DNA of 64,000 nucleotides from Prevotella sp. S7-1-8 (GTDB lineage: Bacteria > Bacteroidota > Bacteroidia > Bacteroidales > Bacteroidaceae). Under the pieces are notes generated by a model. The model did no database searches, was not told the origin of the DNA, and saw only the letters and a list, made by a program, of their open reading frames with translations. Of the stretch, positions 63,262 through 64,000 are shown piece by piece; within the stretch, counting starts at the first letter, position 1; each line of letters begins with the position of its first letter. Where the stretch lies: the NCBI RefSeq assembly GCF_000758925.1, contig NZ_JRNC01000034.1:20369-84368 (forward strand). The letters run 5' to 3'. The translations under genes and the position numbers were made by a program.

Positions 63262-64000
63262 TTTCGTTTAATAATTATTTTGTAGATAGTTTGTGCAAAT
63301 ATATGAAGAAATGTCGGGAAACAGACTTGTTCAAGCGAAAAAAAATAAAAGAAAGAAAAAGAAGAGGCATCGCTGACGACACTATAAAATAAAGACTATC
63401 GCGCGTGGCGCGACGAGCGGATAGGAAATTATGGCGTACAGGGCAAAACAAAAACGAGGAGAGCCGCATAAATGAACATGCAAGAAAAACCGAACCTCGT
63501 TTTCTTGTGTCATGAAAAAATCACAAAAACAAGTGGGTCGACACATGTCCTGTTAGAAGCGGAATGATGAGACGACGGTCCATTTTTTGCGACCGCGCCA
63601 ATCATCACAGCATATGCGCTTTGCGATTAAAGTCTATTGGAACCGCGTTTGAGCCGTAAAGGGACGTCGTTTCGGACTTGATCGTCCAACGGATAGGCAC
63701 TAAACGCACGGCGAATAAGCACTAATGGCACTATTAATTCTTTCTTTTATTCACCCTTTTATATTAAAAAACTCGTATCTATCTATAAAACAATGATTTA
63801 CTAAGCATTGACAAAAATCGCATATTCGGGAGCTTCCACCCAACCAGTTGTAAATACGCGAAAATTAAAGGCATGTTTGTCAGCTATTTTCAACAGTTTA
63901 TTTTCACGTCATGAAAACATGCTTCACGATGTGGCGAACGTCAAAACGACAGGAAGATTGCCTCAAGATAGAGTTACGAAGTCACGAGGTAATGCAAATT
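63262..64000. other. 739-bp gene-free right end with repeat copy D
   Basis: No coding gene seen. A purine-rich run (63330-63365) precedes repeat copy D (63509-63892). Anything further right is outside the window. Confidence 0.6.
63509..63892 (+). repeat. Intergenic repeat element, copy D
   Basis: Block 1 at 63509 (gtca, then AAAAAATCACAAAAACA), nearly identical to copy B; the GCGATT to TAAAGG segment at 63623-63663 matches copy C; block 2 at 63652 (+143); block 3 GAATAAGCACTAATGGCA at 63713 (+61); a block-4 equivalent at 63818 (TCGCATATTCGGG); block 5 TTGTCA at 63877 (+164 from block 3), inside CATGTTTGTCAGCTATTTT, which copy C shares with one extra T. Confidence 0.7.

Noticed and set aside
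1..64000. CRISPR array, insertion sequence, integrase or phage genes
   Set aside because: Searched by eye on both strands; no regularly spaced direct repeats, transposase motifs or phage proteins were seen.

Overview
The window reads as chromosomal DNA of a Bacteroidota member, order Bacteroidales, most likely Prevotella-like. Support comes from TTTG-N19/20-TAnnTTTG promoters (the Bacteroidetes sigma signature), a hybrid two-component regulator, a SusC/SusD pair, a TamL-type Omp85 lipoprotein next to a TrmH methyltransferase, the ileS - traR/dksA-like - lspA - DUF4296 string, DUF4250, and a ptb-buk pair. Most genes are housekeeping. I see no insertion sequence, prophage, CRISPR array or rRNA.

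Layout. 1-10.9 kb: a glycan locus with a left-truncated hybrid histidine kinase/response regulator, an exported BNR-propeller protein, an exported (alpha/alpha)6-type protein and an unusual GH43-mutarotase fusion; no SusC/D accompanies them inside the window. 11.2-13.4 kb: a candidate small RNA followed by ptb-buk. 13.4-15.9 kb: an AAA/CYTH phosphohydrolase-kinase and two tandem deoxynucleoside kinases. 16.0-17.6 kb: a membrane pseudokinase and what looks like the tail of a larger protein. 17.8-27.2 kb: uvrA, a GT2 glycosyltransferase, a lipoprotein, an MBL-fold hydrolase, tamL, trmH and a membrane protein. 28.0 kb: tRNA-Cys. 28.2-35.6 kb (minus): C69 dipeptidase, DUF4296 lipoprotein, lspA, a cysteine-free TraR/DksA-like protein, ileS. 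35.7-38.1 kb: engB and an ABC-F ATPase. 38.2-42.7 kb (minus): CapD-type sugar epimerase, nucleotidyltransferase, LUD protein, PAQR/hemolysin III. 42.9-46.3 kb: TetR regulator, tRNA-Val, a TolC-like protein. 46.4-49.7 kb: ribE, a candidate structured RNA, a phytase-like secreted protein, and a FetAB-like transporter with a degenerate ATPase. 50-52 kb: agmatine-to-putrescine genes. 52.2-55.4 kb: GYF_2 protein, glmS, DUF4250. 55.6-63.3 kb (minus): SusD, SusC and a GH3 enzyme.

The most unusual signal is non-coding. Four of the largest gene-free stretches (about 4.05, 27.4, 44.2 and 63.6 kb) each hold a diverged copy of the same roughly 400-bp element. Short conserved blocks recur with nearly invariant spacing (142-144, then 60-61, then 164 nt) while the sequence between them has drifted. 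Three copies point right and one points left. I know of no described family that it matches. Second in interest is a likely structured RNA on the minus strand upstream of ribE, with a perfect promoter, a long-range closing helix and a T tract.
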